A stretch of 64,000 nt of DNA from an uncultured Clostridia bacterium (GCA_934633985.1 CAKTYU010000005.1:1-64000), one strand, 5' to 3'. Counted from the first letter of the stretch, positions 34,098 to 42,940 are shown. Notes: a model not told the origin generated them from the sequence alone. Numbers and translations: made by a program.

Positions 34098-34862
34098 TTG
34101 CTGCTTTTTCTTCCTGCCCTTTATCATCCCCACCGCTATGAGGGCGGCTAAGGCGGCGAGGCCGCCGCCGATTATCATGGGCGCGCCGCCGCCCTTGGGG
34201 GGCAGGTACGCAGGCGCGCCGGTGCTCACCGGGGCGGGCTGCTCCGCCGCGGGCGGAACCTCCACAGTCGGGTCGTCAAGGCTTATCCAGAGATTGCGGT
34301 AGCCGTACCAGTAGCCGATAAAGCCCCATCTGCGGCCCTCCCCGTCGGTATAGGTCGTGTCCACGGTTATCTTGTCGCTGCCAAATGCGCCGAGGCTTAG
34401 GTCAAAGGCCTTCCTCTCGGAGCCGGGGTAGTCGTAGAATATTATGGTATCCCCCGCCCCCTTGGCGGCGTCCACCTCTGCGTCCTCATGCTTTATCTCG
34501 TCCTTATGCTCCCCCGCAAACTCCACCCAGTCGTATTTTACCTTGAAGTCATAGAGGTTTATCCAGCCGCTGCCGTCGCTTATCAGCGCCCACTGAGCGC
34601 CGTTCCCATCGGTATAGAGCCACTGGCAGACGGTCTCCTCGCCGTTGCTCAGCCGGCGGCGCTCCCCCCTGTCCGGCGCGCCGTATACCGGGGCGGAGCC
34701 GCCCTCGCCCGCGGCTATGTAGGTCCTGCCGGCCTGATAGGTGCATTGGTCGCTGTGCCTTTTGTAAAAGCTGTCCTCCGGCTCAAGTATCACGTCCGCA
34801 AGCGCCATACAGGGCAGGAGCAGCATTGCCGCCGCAAGCAGCGCGCAAAAGATCCTTTTCAT
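34095..34862 (-). CDS. Secreted SH3-like protein with C-terminal membrane anchor
   Basis: A 255-residue protein with a signal peptide (about 1-22), two SH3-like modules (about 45-110 with VCQWLYTDGNGAQWALISDGSGWINLYD, and about 125-200 with DTTYTDGEGRRWGFIGYWYGYRNLWISLDD), a Pro/Ala linker, one membrane helix (about 228-247) and a Lys-rich tail. Such proteins often bind the cell wall. RBS AAGGAGGT precedes the ATG. It is the last gene of a leftward unit with a small membrane protein and an MFS transporter. Function unknown. Confidence 0.75.
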   Translation of the reverse strand: MKRIFCALLAAAMLLLPCMALADVILEPEDSFYKRHSDQCTYQAGRTYIAAGEGGSAPVYGAPDRGERRRLSNGEETVCQWLYTDGNGAQWALISDGSGWINLYDFKVKYDWVEFAGEHKDEIKHEDAEVDAAKGAGDTIIFYDYPGSERKAFDLSLGAFGSDKITVDTTYTDGEGRRWGFIGYWYGYRNLWISLDDPTVEVPPAAEQPAPVSTGAPAYLPPKGGGAPMIIGGGLAALAALIAVGMIKGRKKKQQ

Positions 34863-34877
34863 ATTATCCGTACCTCC

Positions 34878-35207
34878 TTAAAATATCAGCTTTATCACAA
34901 GCCCCGTCCCAAAGGAGAGGGCGTTCATGCACAGGGAAAAAAGCATGGGGCGGGCTATTTTGGCGGCGCGCCTTTTGTAGGCGTATCCCTCCGCCAGCAC
35001 AGCTAAAAGCTCCGTCACGGCGGCCGCCGCCGGGTAAAGCCCCGGCCTCAGGGCCTTCGTCAGCAGCGAAAGGTATACCACCGCCGGGTTGGTCATAAGG
35101 TTTGCAAGGGCGATGAGCCCTATATCCTCCCTCTTCTTCAGCAGCAGGGCGGCGGAAAGCTCTATCAGCTCCGTAAGCAGCAGCGATAAGCCCATGGCGC
35201 GCAGCAT
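34878..35207 (-). CDS. Small polytopic membrane protein
   Basis: A 109-residue hydrophobic protein with about three or four membrane segments and a basic loop (GYAYKRRAAKIAR). No family recognised. Its ATG overlaps the TGA of the upstream transporter gene by one base, so it is translationally coupled, and the SH3-like gene follows after 15 bases. A role as a helper of that transporter is possible but unsupported. Confidence 0.65.
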   Translation of the reverse strand: MLRAMGLSLLLTELIELSAALLLKKREDIGLIALANLMTNPAVVYLSLLTKALRPGLYPAAAAVTELLAVLAEGYAYKRRAAKIARPMLFSLCMNALSFGTGLVIKLIF

Positions 35208-36196
35208 CACCTTTTGCCCACCCCCACCCGTATCAGCATTATGGAGATCAGGCAGATCATGGCGTAATCCTGCCCGCTGCCGGAGGCCCCGGAAAAGGCG
35301 GGCAGCATGCCGAGGAAAAGCCCCAGGGTGAGCAGCCCGAAGGCGGTGGCCCTGCCCTCCCTCAGTATATCCCTTGCGGCGTACAGCGTTACGGGCATGG
35401 ACATATTAAACAGCAGCAGCCCCAGCGCCCCCGGCAGCGGGAATGCGGAAAATATCAGCGCGGCAGCGGCGGCGCTCAGCGTGACGGTGGCGGAGCGCAC
35501 CTCCCCGAAGCGGTCCGAGGCAAAGCCGCCTATGCACTTTCCGCCCACCACGCACAGCGCGGCTATCCACGCCCACGCGCCGGCCCTCCACGGGAAGGAC
35601 ATTATCACCCCGCCGTAGCTCCTTAGCGTCACCACCGCCAGCAGGCTCATAAGCCGCAGCCACTGCTCCCGTCCCCGGGGCAGCTCGGGGCTCCCCGGCC
35701 CTGCGCCCTCCCTGCAAAGGGCCATTATAGCCGCGGCGCAGGCGAGCATGAGGCAGGCGGCGAAGGCGGCAAGGCTCCGCCCCGCCCGCGAGGCCAGCGC
35801 GCCGAGGAATATGCCCATTGCCCCGGGTGAAACGTATATGCCCAGGTATTTTGCCCCCTCCGTCACCGCCATGACGTCCGCGCCGCCGCCTATATGGAAG
35901 GCCGCGTTGCCCAGCCCGCATACGACGGCGGTGAGCATGGGGGAGGGCAGCAGCCCGCCCAGGGCCACCATAAGGCAGCCTATGGCGGAAAAATATCTGC
36001 CGCCGCCATATCTGTCCGCCAGCACCCCTATTGGGAGCTGCATGGCGAAGGCGCAGAAGTTGTATATGAGCAGCGCCATGGCCTTATCCGAGGCCGCCCG
36101 GGCCGCAGGCAGCACTAACATTGCGCAGCACAGGTCCACGGCAAAATGCGCCGCCGAATACGCCGCCACAAGCCTTTTTTCGCCCTTTCCCAGCAT
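35207..36196 (-). CDS. MFS-type transporter
   Basis: A 329-residue protein with about ten hydrophobic segments. The loop after helix 2 carries the MFS motif A form GVLADRYGGGR, and a second copy-like loop in the C-terminal half reads GGFASDRFGEVR, supporting a major-facilitator fold. Length is short for the family (usually about 400), so one or two helices may be missing. Substrate unknown. An extended -10 (TGGTATAAT on the minus strand near 36234) precedes it. First gene of a three-gene unit. Confidence 0.75.
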   Translation of the reverse strand: MLGKGEKRLVAAYSAAHFAVDLCCAMLVLPAARAASDKAMALLIYNFCAFAMQLPIGVLADRYGGGRYFSAIGCLMVALGGLLPSPMLTAVVCGLGNAAFHIGGGADVMAVTEGAKYLGIYVSPGAMGIFLGALASRAGRSLAAFAACLMLACAAAIMALCREGAGPGSPELPRGREQWLRLMSLLAVVTLRSYGGVIMSFPWRAGAWAWIAALCVVGGKCIGGFASDRFGEVRSATVTLSAAAAALIFSAFPLPGALGLLLFNMSMPVTLYAARDILREGRATAFGLLTLGLFLGMLPAFSGASGSGQDYAMICLISIMLIRVGVGKR

Positions 36197-36367
36197 AGCC
36201 CACCTCCGATATCCTTATATTTATAACGCAATTATACCAGAAAAGGTTGCGCCGCACAGCAAATGTTTCCATCCGTATTGACGGCGGTATTGCACGGAAG
36301 GTAAAATCATATGGGACAGCCGGTAAATAATTACAAAAAATAACAGGAATGAAAGGACGCACGCACT

Positions 36368-37363
36368 ATGATAACTTTGCTCACAAGGCAAGATATGGCA
36401 AAGGTGTTCACAATGGCGGAGGCGGTACAGGCGGCCAAGGACGCCCTCGCGCTCTATTCCGCAGGGGACACGGACATACCCCTCCGCGCAAACCTGCCGG
36501 TACCCGCATATAACGGCTCGGCATTGTACATGTACGGCTATGCCCCCGGCGCATCCGCCCTGGGCGTAAAGATAGTTTCAGTATATCCGGACAACCCAAA
36601 GCGGGGCCTTCCCAGCGTCCCCGCCACCATGGTTTTGATGGACGACTCCACCGGCGCCGTCTCCTCCCTCATGGACGGCACATACCTGACGCGGGTGCGC
36701 ACAGGCGCTGTGGCCGGCGCGGCTACAGACCTTCTCGCCCGCAGGGACAGCAGGGTTTTCGCCCTCTTCGGCGCGGGAGGGCAGGCGGCGGGCCAGCTTG
36801 AGGCGGTTCTCACCGTGCGGGATATAGAGCTTGCCAAGGTATACTGCCGCAGCTTTGAGCGGGCGGAGGCCTTTGCCCGCTCCATGAGCGAAGCCTTTGC
36901 GGGCAGGTTCAAGACGAGGATTATCGCCGTACATTCCCCTGAGGAGGCGGTAGCCGACGCGGACGTCGTTACCGCCGCCACCACCGCCACCTCCCCCGTG
37001 TTTGACGGCAGGCTCCTCAAGCCCGGCGCCCACGTAAACGGCATAGGCTCCTTCACCTACGACATGGTGGAGATAGACGCCTATACCCTCACCCACGCGG
37101 GAAAGGTCTATGCGGACACGCTGGACGGCGTTCTCGGCGAGGCGGGGGACATACTTCAGCCCATAGACCGGGGCGAATACAGCAGGGACCGCATCACCGG
37201 CGAGCTGGGCCAGCTCATAAACGGCGATACACCCGGCCGGGAGAGCGGCTCCGAGATAACCTTCTTCAAGTCCGTGGGCTCCGCGGTGCTGGATCTCGTC
37301 ACCGCACGGCGCATCTACGCCAAGGCCAGGGAGATGGGGATAGGATTAAAGGTCGATATGTAA
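36368..37363 (+). CDS. Ornithine cyclodeaminase/mu-crystallin family dehydrogenase
   Basis: A 331-residue NAD(P)-dependent enzyme of the OCD/mu-crystallin/alanine-dehydrogenase family. The N-terminal part has GVKIVSVYPDNPKRGLPSV and RVRTGAVAGAATDLLAR; the Rossmann nucleotide loop is FGAGGQAAGQLEA (about 133-145), and PGAHVNGIGSF follows the second strand. Substrates across the family range from ornithine to imines and D/L-alanine, so the reaction cannot be assigned. Single gene; the ribosome binding site is weak (GAAAGGA). Ends at a strong terminator. Confidence 0.88.
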   Translation: MITLLTRQDMAKVFTMAEAVQAAKDALALYSAGDTDIPLRANLPVPAYNGSALYMYGYAPGASALGVKIVSVYPDNPKRGLPSVPATMVLMDDSTGAVSSLMDGTYLTRVRTGAVAGAATDLLARRDSRVFALFGAGGQAAGQLEAVLTVRDIELAKVYCRSFERAEAFARSMSEAFAGRFKTRIIAVHSPEEAVADADVVTAATTATSPVFDGRLLKPGAHVNGIGSFTYDMVEIDAYTLTHAGKVYADTLDGVLGEAGDILQPIDRGEYSRDRITGELGQLINGDTPGRESGSEITFFKSVGSAVLDLVTARRIYAKAREMGIGLKVDM

Positions 37364-37402
37364 CGCTTCGCAGAGGCGGCCCTTCGGCCACCTCTGCGGC
37401 AT

Positions 37403-37434
37403 AAAAAAGGAACGGCGGATACCGTTCCTTTTTT
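37403..37434. terminator. Terminator after the ornithine cyclodeaminase-like gene
   Basis: AAAAAAGGAACGG (37403-37415), loop CGGATA, CCGTTCCTTTTTT (37422-37434). A second stem CGCAGAGG/CCTCTGCG lies just upstream. The remaining bases to 37570 contain only a short GTAAGAA/TTCTTAC palindrome. Confidence 0.88.
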
Positions 37435-37570
37435 CATCCTTTCTTTACCCTTATAGCTTTTCTTTATCGCTTTAGCACCACCTCAAAAAAACCTTTAAAT
37501 CGCTCCCGGTACTGTGGAAAAGCCATAGCCGCCATGTTAGAATTTGGCTGTAAGAAAATTCTTACAAAAT

Positions 37571-38710
37571 TTAACGAAGTATTTCCTTTATCGCGGAAAT
37601 CGCCGCGTCCACGTCACATTCGGCGTTGGCATAGCCCATGCTGAAGCGCACCGTCCCCTGGGGGAAGGTTCCCAGTGTCCTGTGGGCGCTGGGCGCGCAG
37701 TGCAGCCCGCAGCGGGTCATTATGCCCCGCTTGTCCAGCTCGTATGCTATTTCCGCGTTGTCGTGGCCGGTGAAGTCTATGGACACCACGCCTACCCGCC
37801 TGTTGATATCCTTTGTCCCCGCAAGGCGCAGCGGAAGCCCCTCGAGCCCGGCGATAAAGCGGCTCGTGAGCCTTTCCTCATGGGCGCGGAGGGCGGAAAC
37901 GCCCTTGTCCAGTATAAAGCCCAGCGCCGCGTTAAGGCCGAATATGCCGGGGATATTCAGGGTGCCGGATTCAAACCTGTCCGGCATATAGGGGGGAAGC
38001 TGCTCGCTGTCCGAGGCGCTGCCGGTGCCGCCGGCTATCAGCGGCTCTACCTGCTTGGCAAAGCCCTCCTCCAGCATCAGCACCCCTATCCCCTGCGGGC
38101 CTAAAAGCCCCTTGTGGCCGGGCGCGCACACGGCGGAAAGGCCAAGCTCCTTCATGTCCACCGGGTAATGCCCCGCGGTCTGGGCGGCGTCCAGTATAAG
38201 CGGCAGCCCCCGCTCCCTGCATATATCGCCTATCTCCTTTATGGGGAGCAGCGTGCCGCAGACGTTGGAGGCGTGCATCACTGCGACGAGCCTGGTGTTG
38301 GGCCTTATGAGGGGCAGCATATCCCTGGGGTCGGTCACGCCGCTGCTGTCCGCCGGTATGCGGGAAAGCTCCACGCCCTGCCCTTCAAGCTGGCGCAGGG
38401 GCCGCATCATGGCGTTATGCTCAAGGCTGCTTACTATTACGTGGTCGCCGGGCCGCAAAAAGCCCTTGAGCAGCATGTTAAGCCCCGCCGTCATGCCGGG
38501 GGTGAACACCGCATGGGTGATGTCCTCGGTACCGAAGAGGGCGCAAAGCCTCTCCCGGCACTCCATGAGCACCGTCTCGGCCTCGCTGGAGGCCGCGTAG
38601 GTGGAGCGGTTCACGTTGGCGCCTATGTTGTTTATATAATCCAGCATGGCCTCGCCCACTCCCGGCGCCTTGGGGAAGGAGGTGGCTCCGTTGTCGAGAT
38701 ATACGGACAT
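37571..38710 (-). CDS. Cysteine desulfurase-family class V aminotransferase
   Basis: A 379-residue PLP enzyme of the NifS/Csd superfamily, closest in style to the TIGR01977 group linked to selenium-dependent hydroxylase loci. It starts YLDNGATSFPKAPGV; the PLP lysine is in VCAPGHKGLLGPQG (near 205), preceded by LILDAAQTAGHYPVD; a late Cys (MTRCGLHCAPSAHRTL, near 340) is the likely persulfide or selenide carrier. It would remove sulfur or selenium from cysteine or selenocysteine. It is divergent from yedE with about 115 bases between starts, which supports a shared S/Se role. Confidence 0.85.
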   Translation of the reverse strand: MSVYLDNGATSFPKAPGVGEAMLDYINNIGANVNRSTYAASSEAETVLMECRERLCALFGTEDITHAVFTPGMTAGLNMLLKGFLRPGDHVIVSSLEHNAMMRPLRQLEGQGVELSRIPADSSGVTDPRDMLPLIRPNTRLVAVMHASNVCGTLLPIKEIGDICRERGLPLILDAAQTAGHYPVDMKELGLSAVCAPGHKGLLGPQGIGVLMLEEGFAKQVEPLIAGGTGSASDSEQLPPYMPDRFESGTLNIPGIFGLNAALGFILDKGVSALRAHEERLTSRFIAGLEGLPLRLAGTKDINRRVGVVSIDFTGHDNAEIAYELDKRGIMTRCGLHCAPSAHRTLGTFPQGTVRFSMGYANAECDVDAAISAIKEILR

Positions 38711-38825
38711 TGGTGATTACCTCACAAATTTATTTTGCTGATAAGGGGGTGCGTCCCTTTTCAGATACAGTTTATCATACCTATGGCTTTTGTCCACAGG
38801 TGAAAAACAAAAAGGAGTTATTGTT

Positions 38826-39878
38826 ATGAAAAAGAACCTTCCCGTATTGCTTACCGGCGTAGTGGTCGGTATCGCTGCGCTGGTGCTTACCGCCTGCGGC
38901 AACCCCGCAAACATGGGCTTCTGCATCGCCTGCTTCCTGCGCGATATAGCCGGCGCCCTCAAGCTGCATTCCGCAGCCGTAGTGCAGTATGTGCGCCCTG
39001 AGATCGTGGGCATAATCGCCGGCGCTGCCGCGGCCGCCCTCATCAAGAAGGAATGGAAGGCCGTAGGCGGCTCCTCCCCCTTCACCCGCTTCATACTGGG
39101 TATCTGCGTGATGATAGGCGCGCTGGTATTCCTGGGCTGCCCCCTGCGCATGGTCATCCGCATCGGCGGCGGCGACCTGAACGCCATAGTGGGCCTCGTG
39201 GGCTTCATCGCGGGCATCTTCGTGGGCACCATCGCCCTCAAGAAGGGCTTCTCCCTGAAGCGCAACTATGCTGAGCCCTGCATCGACGGCGCATGGATGC
39301 CCGTATTGATGATAGTGCTTCTGGTGCTGGCCGGCCTCGCGCCCGCCCTGTTCGCCTGGAGCGAGGAGGGCCCCGGCTCCATGCACGCCCCCGTCATACT
39401 GGCTCTGGTGGCCGGCATAGTTGTGGGCGTACTGGCCCAGCGCAGCCGCTTCTGCATGGCCGGCGGCATACGCGATACCATCATGTTCAACCAGTGGGGC
39501 CTTACCCTTGGCTTCGTGGCTATCATAGTCACCGTGCTCATCGGCAACCTGATCCTCAATAAGTTCAACCTCGGCTTCACCGATCAGCCCGTAGCCCATA
39601 ACGACGGCCTGATGAACTTCCTCGGCATGGGCATCGTAGGCTGGGGCTCCGTGCTGCTGGGCGGCTGCCCCCTCCGTCAGCTCATACTCACCGGCGAGGG
39701 CAACTCCGACTCCGCCATAACCGTGACCGGCCTTGTGTTCGGCGCGGCTATCGCCCATAACTTCAGCACCGCCTCCTCCGGCAAGGGCCCCGGCGCAAAC
39801 GGCGTCGTAGCCGTCATCGCCTGCTATGCGGTCCTCCTCATAGTGACCCTCATCAACGTAAAGGCCAGCAAGGAATAA
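38826..39878 (+). CDS. yedE: YedE-type selenium/sulfur transporter
   Basis: A 350-residue membrane protein with about nine or ten helices, of the YeeE/YedE family found in selenium loci. Paired cysteine motifs characteristic of the family are present: NMGFCIACFLRD, LGCPLRM, RSRFCMAGGIRD and GGCPLRQ, two per half, showing an internal duplication. These thiols are thought to pass sulfur or selenium species through the membrane. The ATG at 38826 has AAGGAG upstream; a 12-codon extension is rejected. The short YedF and DUF3343 genes follow after a structured gap. Confidence 0.9.
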   Translation: MKKNLPVLLTGVVVGIAALVLTACGNPANMGFCIACFLRDIAGALKLHSAAVVQYVRPEIVGIIAGAAAAALIKKEWKAVGGSSPFTRFILGICVMIGALVFLGCPLRMVIRIGGGDLNAIVGLVGFIAGIFVGTIALKKGFSLKRNYAEPCIDGAWMPVLMIVLLVLAGLAPALFAWSEEGPGSMHAPVILALVAGIVVGVLAQRSRFCMAGGIRDTIMFNQWGLTLGFVAIIVTVLIGNLILNKFNLGFTDQPVAHNDGLMNFLGMGIVGWGSVLLGGCPLRQLILTGEGNSDSAITVTGLVFGAAIAHNFSTASSGKGPGANGVVAVIACYAVLLIVTLINVKASKE

Positions 39879-40250
39879 CCCTTAGAAACCTGACAAGAAA
39901 AGAAGAAGCGGCGCCAAGCCGCTTCTTCGGCAACAGAGAAACCCCTTGGGGTTGTTAAGGGGCCGCAGCCCCTTAAAGTTAATTCCGGCTTTGACGGCGA
40001 CAAGGTGAATTGACCCGAAGGGGCAAGAGAAGGCCCCCTGGGGGGGTACGTCAAAACGGATGAAAACCGTAGGTTTTCGCACTCTGCGTGTTTTGCCGCC
40101 CGGGGGGCCGCCGCAGCGGGTCAGTTCCGCCCAGTCCCCCGGGGCGGAACCTCATATTTATGCCATAGGCAAAACACGAAAAAAACTCGCAGAAGTGACC
40201 TTCGGTCACTTCTGCGAAAGAATTATTGTACTTTTATAGGAGGAAATGAT
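39879..40250. other. Structured non-coding region between yedE and yedF
   Basis: No gene is supported in these 372 bases. Besides the hairpin after yedE there are TTAAGGGG/CCCCTTAA (near 39955-39978), GTTCCGCCC/GGGCGGAAC (near 40123-40149), a distant pair CGTGTTTTGCC/GGCAAAACACG (near 40088 and 40168), and a perfect 14-base stem TCGCAGAAGTGACC/GGTCACTTCTGCGA (40187-40217). The block is more repeat-like than neighbouring gaps and may be an interspersed repeat or RNA. No tRNA or known riboswitch was recognised. Confidence 0.6.
39902..39928 (+). terminator. Hairpin after yedE
   Basis: GAAGAAGCGGC (39902-39912), loop GCCAA, GCCGCTTCTTC (39918-39928); no T tract. Confidence 0.55.
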
Positions 40251-40454
40251 ATGATAGACGCCAGAGGTCTCGCCTGCCCGATGCCGGTGATAATGACCCA
40301 GAAGGAGATAGCCAAGAGCTCCCCCGCCACGCTGGAGGTAATGGTGGACAACCATTCCGCAAGGGAAAACGTAAAGCGTTTTGCCGAAAGCGCGGGCTAT
40401 GCCGTATCCGTAGCCGAGGAGGGCGGCGACTACCGCCTCACCCTGACAAAATAG
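40251..40454 (+). CDS. Short YedF/TusA-like selenium-metabolism protein
   Basis: A 67-residue TusA/SirA-fold protein. It begins MIDARGLACPMPVIMTQKEI, with the conserved CPMP cysteine used to carry sulfur or selenium, and continues VMVDNHSARENVKRFAES, as in the N-terminal half of YedF. The usual DsrE-like second half (about 120 residues) of selenium YedF is absent, so this is a one-domain version. RBS AGGAGGAAATGAT. Expected to work with YedE and the DUF3343 protein. Confidence 0.85.
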   Translation: MIDARGLACPMPVIMTQKEIAKSSPATLEVMVDNHSARENVKRFAESAGYAVSVAEEGGDYRLTLTK

Positions 40455-40508
40455 TATTACTCGCAAAATGGTATTCAGCCATTTCTGCGAAGCCCGTAAG
40501 GAGTAACC

Positions 40509-40754
40509 ATGCCCAGCTACATAGCCACCTTCCATACCCACCTCGCCGCCATGCGCAGCCTTAAAAACGTAAAGGGGCGCGCGGCCTCGGCGGCGCTTTC
40601 CCCCGTGCCCCGGAGCCTTAGCTCCTCCTGCGGCACCTGTATGCGGTACGAGGCTGAGGAAACGCTGCGGGAGCTTATGGACAGGGATCTGGAGTCCATA
40701 GCCGAGGCGCTGGGCGGCGAAAAATACCGCGTGGTATACAAAACAGAAGAATGA
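40509..40754 (+). CDS. DUF3343 putative Se/S carrier protein
   Basis: An 81-residue protein of the DUF3343 type. It opens PSYIATFHTHLAAMRSLKN and has the family's middle motif LSSSCGTCMRY, giving two cysteines that may carry sulfur or selenium, and ends in an acidic helix. DUF3343 genes regularly accompany yedE and yedF. RBS AAGGAG eight bases before ATG. It lies 54 bases after yedF, with an imperfect hairpin between, and ends at a bidirectional terminator. Confidence 0.8.
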   Translation: MPSYIATFHTHLAAMRSLKNVKGRAASAALSPVPRSLSSSCGTCMRYEAEETLRELMDRDLESIAEALGGEKYRVVYKTEE

Positions 40755-40760
40755 CAAAGC

Positions 40761-40787
40761 AAAAAAGTGGCTTAAAGCCACTTTTTT
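40761..40787. terminator. Bidirectional terminator
   Basis: AAAAAAGTGGC, loop TTAAA, GCCACTTTTTT. Confidence 0.88.
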
Positions 40788-40799
40788 AATATGCTGATT

Positions 40800-41693
40800 T
40801 TAGAACTTTCTCCCTCCGCCCCCGTGGGACATTCCGCTGGAGGATCTGTGTACGGTGCTTACGCTGCCGCCCCCGCCGGAGCGGGCGCCGCCGCCGGTGT
40901 TGTTGTTGCGGGGTATCACCCGCGTGGTGACAAACTTATTTACAAGCTTTGAATCGTTTACCCGAAGGTCGAGCCTTGAGTTTGCCTGCCAGTCGTATTC
41001 CGAGGGGAGGTATTTTTTGGCGTAGCTCTTCCTTATGGAGCCCTTGGCTATGGCCCCGGCAATAAGCCCTATAAGGCCGCCTCCGCCCCCTATCGCGGCC
41101 GCCCCCGCCGCCCGCTCCGCGGCGGTCCTTTGCCTTTCCGGCGCAGGGGTATAGCTGCTGCCGTATTCCCAGGGCTCCAGCTCCTCGCCCGTCTCCGCGT
41201 CTATGGCGGTGTGGTTATCCGCAACGCCCATCACTATAAACCTCTCGGCGTAGTCCAGCGCGGCGGAAAAGGCCCCCATGTAATCCCCCTCCGCAAGGCA
41301 GTCCATCTGGGCGTCGAATATCTCCTCCCGCCGCTGGTCGTCAATTATGTCTATCATGTCCCCTGCGGTGGAGAGGTAGGTCTCCCGGTTGTACATATCT
41401 ATGCAGAACAGCGCGCCGGTGCGGTTATCCCCTATGCCCATGCCGCTGCTTTCGTAGAACTCATCGGCAAACTCCTGCGTGCTCATAACGCTTTCGTCCT
41501 CCACCGTGACTATGCCTATATCCTGGCCAAAGGCCGATGCGATGCCCTCTATGCGGCCTTGCAGCGCCGCCTCCTCGTCGTCGGTCAAAAGCCCCGCAAG
41601 GTCGAACACCCTCTGCTCCCCCTCCGCAAGGGCCCCGGAGCAAAGCCCCAGGCACAGCGCGGCTATTATTATGGCGGTCAACAGCTTTTTCAT
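40800..41693 (-). CDS. TPM-domain protein, YdjH-like
   Basis: A 297-residue protein: signal peptide (1-23), an extracytoplasmic TPM domain (about 28-165: VFDLAGLLTDDEEAALQGRI, DNRTGALFCIDMYNRETYL), a Gly/Ala membrane segment (about 195-220) and a Gly/Ser-rich C-terminal tail ending SHGGGGRKF. It matches B. subtilis YdjH, which with YdjG and YdjI recruits the phage-shock protein PspA to stressed membranes. Its ATG overlaps the TGA of the upstream YdjG-like gene (ATGA), so the pair is coupled. No pspA is seen in the window. Confidence 0.83.
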   Translation of the reverse strand: MKKLLTAIIIAALCLGLCSGALAEGEQRVFDLAGLLTDDEEAALQGRIEGIASAFGQDIGIVTVEDESVMSTQEFADEFYESSGMGIGDNRTGALFCIDMYNRETYLSTAGDMIDIIDDQRREEIFDAQMDCLAEGDYMGAFSAALDYAERFIVMGVADNHTAIDAETGEELEPWEYGSSYTPAPERQRTAAERAAGAAAIGGGGGLIGLIAGAIAKGSIRKSYAKKYLPSEYDWQANSRLDLRVNDSKLVNKFVTTRVIPRNNNTGGGARSGGGGSVSTVHRSSSGMSHGGGGRKF

Positions 41694-42733
41694 ACCAGCC
41701 CTCCTATCAGCGCGCCCATCACAAGGCAGGCGGCGGCAACTATCCACATGAGCCTGTTGGTCTTTTTCCTGCTCACTGGCACCCTTCCGGCGATCCTTCC
41801 GGTCTGGCCGTTCATGGCGAAGTAGTAAAGCTCGCCCTTGTAGCGGTAGGTCATCATCCACGCGGGCATGAGGGCATACTTCCATTGGGAGCTTTCCCCC
41901 TCCACCGCCATGCTCTTGCCGCTTACCGGGCCGTAGCCCGACAGCGTCCCCTCGAGCTGCCTTTGGGCGGTGGAGCGTATTATGCTGTTCGCCTGCGGCT
42001 CGACGGCGCCCCTTTCAAGGTCGCGCTGCTCCGCCATGAAGCCGGATAAAAAGCTCATGTTAAAGTCCTTGAGGCCGGACATATCGTAAGGGTATACGCC
42101 GTTTAAAAGCTCCGCGTCCTCGCGGCTGAGCGCCCTTAGGGTTATCTCCCCCAGCTTCACCTCGCCGCCCCGCGTAAGGGCGTAAACGCTGGTCTCGGTG
42201 TACTCGGTGTTCCCCACCGTCCATACCCTTACGGAGCTTGCCTTGGCGGTAACGGTGGCCTTTATGTCGCCCTCCACCAGCCAGAAGGGGAAGTAAACGC
42301 CCGTGAGCTTTTCCAGCTGCATATCGCTGAAGAAGCCGTCGTCTATGTATTTTTTGGACCTGCACCAGCTTATTAGCTGCTCCTTTACCTTTTCCTTTGG
42401 TATGGAGAAGGGTATCACCTTATCCGGCGCCATGCCGCCGGAAAGCCTTCCTTTTAATATAACGGGATTGTGGCAGTAGAAGCAGAAGGTCGCCGCCGTG
42501 GTGTCGTCGGTCACCACCTCCGCGCCGCAGTTAGGGCAGGTGTATACCAGCGCGTGGCCGTCAAAGGCGGCGCTTTCCCTTTGCTCGTCTATTATCTTCC
42601 GGCTTTTCAGAAGCTCGTTTAGCTGCTCCTCGGTGTAGCTGCTGCCGCAGTAATCGCAGCCGAAGCCGCCGGTATCCGGGCGGTAGGTAAGGTCCGCGTC
42701 GCAGTTGGGGCATTTATATGTGATGGTGGACAT
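41690..42733 (-). CDS. YdjG-like zinc-ribbon membrane protein
   Basis: A 347-residue protein with two N-terminal zinc ribbons: YKCPNCDADLTY...CDYCG (about 7-31) and YTCPNCGAEVV...CFYCHNP (about 63-90), then a large soluble domain (PFSIPKEKVKEQLISWCRSKKY, PFWLVEGD) and a C-terminal membrane helix (about 327-345). This is the layout of B. subtilis YdjG, often misannotated as a PriA-like helicase; no helicase motif is present. It probably forms a complex with the coupled TPM protein and a YdjI homologue (61318-62667 here). Confidence 0.83.
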   Translation of the reverse strand: MSTITYKCPNCDADLTYRPDTGGFGCDYCGSSYTEEQLNELLKSRKIIDEQRESAAFDGHALVYTCPNCGAEVVTDDTTAATFCFYCHNPVILKGRLSGGMAPDKVIPFSIPKEKVKEQLISWCRSKKYIDDGFFSDMQLEKLTGVYFPFWLVEGDIKATVTAKASSVRVWTVGNTEYTETSVYALTRGGEVKLGEITLRALSREDAELLNGVYPYDMSGLKDFNMSFLSGFMAEQRDLERGAVEPQANSIIRSTAQRQLEGTLSGYGPVSGKSMAVEGESSQWKYALMPAWMMTYRYKGELYYFAMNGQTGRIAGRVPVSRKKTNRLMWIVAAACLVMGALIGGLV

Positions 42734-42940
42734 GCTTCACCTCCTGATGAGTATATCGGATATATTTTATTACATTATGCAAACGGGGGCAAGTGCTTAA
42801 AAAACGTTCACGCCCCCTATTTTGGCCGGCGCAAGATTAAAGTTTTTTAATTTTTCCGCCCAAACCGCTATTATTTCACATATTTGTATGATATAATCCA
42901 TAAATGGATTTATACCGATTTTACGGGAGGGACAACAACC

